This document shows positions 60,272-64,000 of a stretch of DNA of 64,000 bases, in pieces. The first letter of the stretch is position 1. Each line of letters begins with the position of its first letter. The notes beneath the pieces were generated by a model, which ran no database searches, was not told the DNA's origin, and saw nothing but the letters and a program-made list of their open reading frames with translations. Origin of the DNA: Prunus persica (Eukaryota > Streptophyta > Magnoliopsida > Rosales > Rosaceae); contig NC_034013.1 of assembly GCF_000346465.2 (NCBI RefSeq), positions 13,770,486 through 13,834,485 of the forward strand, given 5' to 3'. A program made the translations under genes and the position numbers.

Positions 60272-63031
60272 ATGGCGGAGGAAACAAATCCCAGCCGTTG
60301 GATCGATCCAAAGAGCGGCTACTGTCCACAAACCAAGACTTTCCACACTCTCCGACCTCCAGTCCCACTCCCGCCTCTCTCCCAACCCCTCTCCGTCATC
60401 CATTTCGCTCTCTCCCTCCTCCAATCCTCTGCTGCCGCGCCCACCACAACCGTCTTCATCGACGCCGCCTCCGGCCGCCATGTGTCTTACGACAACTTCA
60501 TCGGTCAAGTCCACTCCCTCACTCTCTCCCTCCAGTCCCTTGCCCCCGCTCTCTCCAAAGGCCACGTGGCGTTCATTCTCTCGCCTACTTCCCTCCACGT
60601 CCCCGTGCTCTATTTCTCCCTCCTCGCCTTAGGCGTCGTCGTTTCACCCGCTAATCCAATCGGGTCCGAGTCCGAGATTGCCCACCAGGTCCGACTCACC
60701 CGACCCGCCATAGCTTTCGCTACGTCAGCAACCGCTCACAAGCTCCCCAGGGATGAGCTCCGCACTATAATCCTCCTGGACTCACCCGAGTTCCTGTCCA
60801 TGCTCAATGGCATCAGATCATCCGACACCCGACCCGACTTCGGAATCGAGGTCAGCCAAACCGACTCGATGGCGATTCTCTTCTCATCCGGCACCACCGG
60901 ACGAGTCAAAGGCGTTCTCTTGACTCACCGCAACTTCATCGCCCAACTAGCCGGCGTCCACGCGCTGCGACGCAAACCCGACCCGACCCTACCCGATGAG
61001 CAAACCGTCTCGTTGTTCATGCTGCCTCTGTTCCACGTGTACGGGTTCTTCATGCTGGTTCTGGCAGTGACGATGGCCGAGACCTTGGTTTTAAGGGAGA
61101 GGTTCGATTTCGAAGCGATGCTGAGGGCCGTGGAGAGGTACAAGGTGAGCTACATGCCGGTGTCGCCGCCGCTGATCGTGTCTCTGGCGAAGTCCGAGCT
61201 GTCTCAGAAATACGATCTCAGCTCGCTTCGGCGTATCGGCTGTGGCGGCGCGCCTCTGGGGAACGAGGTTGTTGAGAGATTCACTGAGAAATTTCCCAAT
61301 GTGGAAATTGTGCAGGTCAGAAAATCAAATTATCCGTTGTCGGAATTACGTACGGCAGTTTAAATTTAGGCGGTTGATTTTATTTTAATACATATTATTC
61401 AAGAGGGGTGGGGATAAGGGTAATTGAGGAGCTTCTGAATCTAGCAAGGTCAATGTGTGTGGATGTGTGTGGGTGGTTGCTTTTGTGGTTAACAGAATTG
61501 CAATTCATTTGAATTAAGACTTTTCGGTTTTTAAAGCAAAGAGTCAGTGACAAATGCTTGAATAATATTATGTTTGTTCAGGGATACGGTTTGACCGAAG
61601 GGGGAGGGGTTACGAGGATGATAGGCCCGGAGGAGTCAAAACGGTACGCTTCTGTGGGCCGCTTAGCCGAAAATATGGAAGCCAAGATTGTTGACCCCGA
61701 AACCAGAGAGGCCTTACCTCCTGGCCGGAGGGGCGAGCTGTGGCTGCGAAGTCCAACAGTCATGAAAGGTAAGTGTCCAACATTGCAGAAATAGTTATCT
61801 TAAGATAATCGGCGCGTTTTCTTACAAGTCGGTTAATATAGGAGCAAGTTCTAGCCATGAGCCATGACACCATTGCCTTTTTGTTAGTGTGTGTGAGTGA
61901 GAGACAATGTAGTTTAAAATCTAATTGATCTTTGTAAAACCATTTACAGGTTATGTAGGAGATGACAAGGCAACTGCAGAGACCTTGCACTCAGACGGGT
62001 GGTTGAAGACGGGTGATCTTTGTTTCTTTGATGACGAGGGGTTCCTTTACATTGTTGACAGGTTGAAGGAGTTGATCAAGTACAAGGCCTATCAGGTGAT
62101 TGCAAGTGAGATCCTTTGAGAGTTAAACTCATAACAGAGATCGTTGTATGGGTATTTGATCAGTCCATTGTTGTTTGGTCTCTCTATGTCCGGAACAAAT
62201 TGCAGGTACCCCCAGCTGAGTTGGAGCCTATACTTCAATCCCATCCTGACATTGCTGACGCTGCTGTGATTCCGTATGTATCTAGTACTATGACATTCTT
62301 TGCTTGTGAAAAAGCTAGTTTCTTTTCATGCTCTATGGCATCAACCTAGCAATTGATGACTGTAATCTCTTATTTGCCACTTTTGAAATGTCATTTCTCA
62401 GAAGTTTAGAAGTATTTACCTGAGAAAAGAAACTGGTGCATAGAAAAGAAAATACTCAAGAACATATCAAACATTGAAGCAGAAAAAAAAATTATATGGA
62501 GGTGAAGAAAATGTTCATGGATATTTTGCTGATAATATTGCCTCCACTGTCTTGCATAGTTAGGTAGCATGGTCTCGTGGTAGAAGATTCTGAAAGAATT
62601 TGCAGTATATCTCATGTATCTGTTTACCTCCTCAAGGTATACTAGTTCTGATTTCTGCTCGATTGCGTTTCTGAAGCAGGTATCCCGATGAAGAAGCAGG
62701 GCAGATTCCCATGGCCTATGTAGTTAGAAAGCCTGGAAGCAATATCAATGAGGCTGCAGTTATGGATTTTGTTGCAAAACAAGTATGCTCCTGAATACTT
62801 GTAAAAAAAATCCAATTGATTATTTTCATAACTAACATCCATACTTCCAGTGTCTTCAAGTTGTATGTTACAGGCCATCACATTGAAGTTGGTTTGTTAT
62901 TGCAGGTTGCACCCTACAAGAAGATTCGACGTGTATCGTTTATCAACTCGATTCCGAAATCTCCAGCAGGAAAGATCTTGAGGAGGGAGCTCATTAGTCA
63001 TGCTCTATCTAGCCGTTCATCTAACTTATGA
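60272..63031 (+). CDS. 4CLL9: 4-coumarate:CoA ligase-like acyl-activating enzyme, probably peroxisomal
   Basis: ANL-superfamily adenylate-forming enzyme joining a carboxylic acid to CoA. Six exons: 60272-61315, 61582-61768, 61950-62095, 62206-62273, 62680-62782, 62906-63031. They total 1,674 nt in frame, 557 aa. It starts [20 protein letters not shown]. The ATP-binding loop is [20 protein letters not shown] at about residue 203. Then come [99 protein letters not shown] and [20 protein letters not shown] with the C-terminal lysine. The last three residues are SNL, a minor form of peroxisome signal PTS1. This group (Arabidopsis At5g63380) is linked to activation of fatty and oxylipin-type acids rather than lignin. 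Exon 1 is markedly GC-rich. Substrate is not decided by sequence. Confidence 0.92.
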
Positions 63032-63867
63032 TTTACTAATTCAAACCAAGGAAGAAAGCTTGCCGAGCATTGCATTCCAATTCAACATATCAACTTGTTT
63101 ATGTTCTTTAGCATGTAAACACGCAATCTTGGAAGTCACAGTTGGATATTTTTCTGATCAGATCCTTGTGTTTCGTTTCTTTTTCCCCTGTCCACATTAT
63201 TTGGGTTACTTGTATATCTAGAACATTTTTCTGTGAGATAGTTTGAAATTCATCCGTTGACGCTCAAAAATGGTTCGGTACTTTTGAGCCCAACTTAGTG
63301 ATGTTTAGGCCTTCGGCAGCGTTTTGGGCCTCGGTGGAGCGAACGATCTGCAAGATAAACATTCGGTAAGACCTCTGGCATCGGTGTGATACTGTCCGAA
63401 GGTTCTCCGATACTTAAGTAAGTACGGAATGAATAGTAATATGGACAAAATAATAGCTAAGTATGTCAAAAGTTCCAGTTACATTTATTTTGGGATTTGC
63501 GCCCCTTTTTGTAAGTCTTGATAAGTGTGTATGTTATTTTGGGATTTGCCCCCCTTTTGTAAGTCTTGGGATATGGTTATGCGATCAACAGCCTTGGGTG
63601 TCGAATGCTGTCTTACCGATTCTCTTTTAGTCCACGTGTCGTTTCCTTATTGGTTCGTTAATTGTGGTATAAACATCATGATTAGACCCTTTTGTGCTTG
63701 ATGCACTGTACCTTAAAAAAAATATAACAAACAAACCCATTTCTCTTTCCTCTGTTCTTCATAGAATCAATGCCCAAATGAAGGCACACATGGAACCACT
63801 GATTTGAACAAAACCCATCGCAGACCAACCATTCAAATTTGTTTCTTGCTCACGTTTCCTTCACTTT
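63032..63867. other. Intergenic with a short tandem duplication
   Basis: 3' UTR of the 4CL-like gene, then unclassified DNA. The string TTATTTTGGGATTTGC followed by CCCCTTTT and GTAAGTCTTG occurs twice, at about 63484 and 63534, a 50-base period. No gene seen until 63868. Confidence 0.5.
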
Positions 63868-64000
63868 ATGGCAATCCCAAACTCAGAAACACCTCAAACT
63901 CCAAACCCTAATGATGATGTCAAACTTGATCAATCTCTCCACAGCTTGGAGACCTTTCTCAGGCTCTTTGGCTTCTGCCAGTACTCTTTTCTGAGCTTCA
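63868..64000 (+). CDS. 5' end of a gene cut by the window edge, possibly DUF3537 membrane protein
   Basis: Open from ATG at 63868 to the window end with no stop (44 codons). It begins MAIPNSETPQTPNPNDDVKL and then DQSLHSLETFLRLFGFCQYS FLSF. The acidic start followed by a LHSLE.FL..LGF.Q motif just before a hydrophobic stretch resembles the N-terminus of plant DUF3537 (gustatory-receptor-like) multi-pass proteins. This is a tentative reading from a short segment; the rest lies outside the window. Confidence 0.5.
   Translation, partial: MAIPNSETPQTPNPNDDVKLDQSLHSLETFLRLFGFCQYSFLSF

Noticed and set aside
60266..60598. Minus-strand frame opposite the 4CL-like exon 1
   Set aside because: A shadow of a GC-rich exon; the plus frame carries the ANL enzyme signatures.

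Overview
This is nuclear DNA from a eudicot plant. Genes are split by short to medium GT-AG introns, intergenic DNA is AT-rich, and every recognised protein is of a plant type (chloroplast RNase J with a GT-1 domain, cycloeucalenol cycloisomerase, a GH1 beta-glucosidase, an LRR pseudokinase, an ECA1-type secreted peptide). Protein style and repeats suggest a woody rosid, possibly Rosaceae. The family is a guess; eudicot is secure.

Layout, left to right: AT-rich repeat DNA (1-1.9 kb); RNase J on the minus strand (2.0-9.5 kb, 17 exons); cycloeucalenol cycloisomerase on minus (10.4-13.4 kb); a 1,083-bp non-autonomous hAT transposon with a perfect 8-bp target duplication (15-16 kb); then on plus a RID3/WDR18-like WD40 protein (16.3-19.3 kb), argininosuccinate synthase (20.2-24.1 kb) and a GH1 beta-glucosidase (25.0-28.5 kb). 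An LRR receptor pseudokinase lies on minus (28.8-31.9 kb), followed by a 5.8-kb gene-poor stretch with a second hAT-like insertion. Next come NOP56 (37.7-40.9 kb, plus), adenylate kinase (41.9-44.6 kb, plus), aspartyl aminopeptidase (45.6-48.9 kb, minus), an O-fucosyltransferase (50.4-52.7 kb, plus) with a recent, decayed tandem copy (53.4-54.7 kb), mitochondrial pyruvate carrier MPC1 (56.8-57.5 kb, plus), an ECA1-like peptide gene (minus) facing a degenerate inverted relative (plus), a peroxisome-type 4-coumarate:CoA ligase-like enzyme (60.3-63.0 kb, plus), and the 5' end of one more gene cut by the window edge.

The genes are mostly unrelated housekeeping functions (organelle RNA processing, sterol and arginine synthesis, rRNA and ribosome maturation, nucleotide balance, peptide turnover, pyruvate import). 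NOP56 and adenylate kinase carry telo-box promoters, and NOP56 also has site II-type elements, which fits growth-coupled expression. Five of the genes (4CL-like, O-fucosyltransferase, adenylate kinase, LRR kinase, RNase J) match, from memory, a consecutive run on Arabidopsis chromosome 5 (At5g63380-At5g63420), so part of the window looks like an ancient conserved block interleaved with other genes.

No clearly new multi-gene system is visible. The most unusual structures are a 48-bp-period array of GC-rich perfect palindromes at the edge of the O-fucosyltransferase duplication, with a matching palindrome inside the hAT element, and the inverted ECA1-like pair in which one copy has lost its start codon and 3' part.
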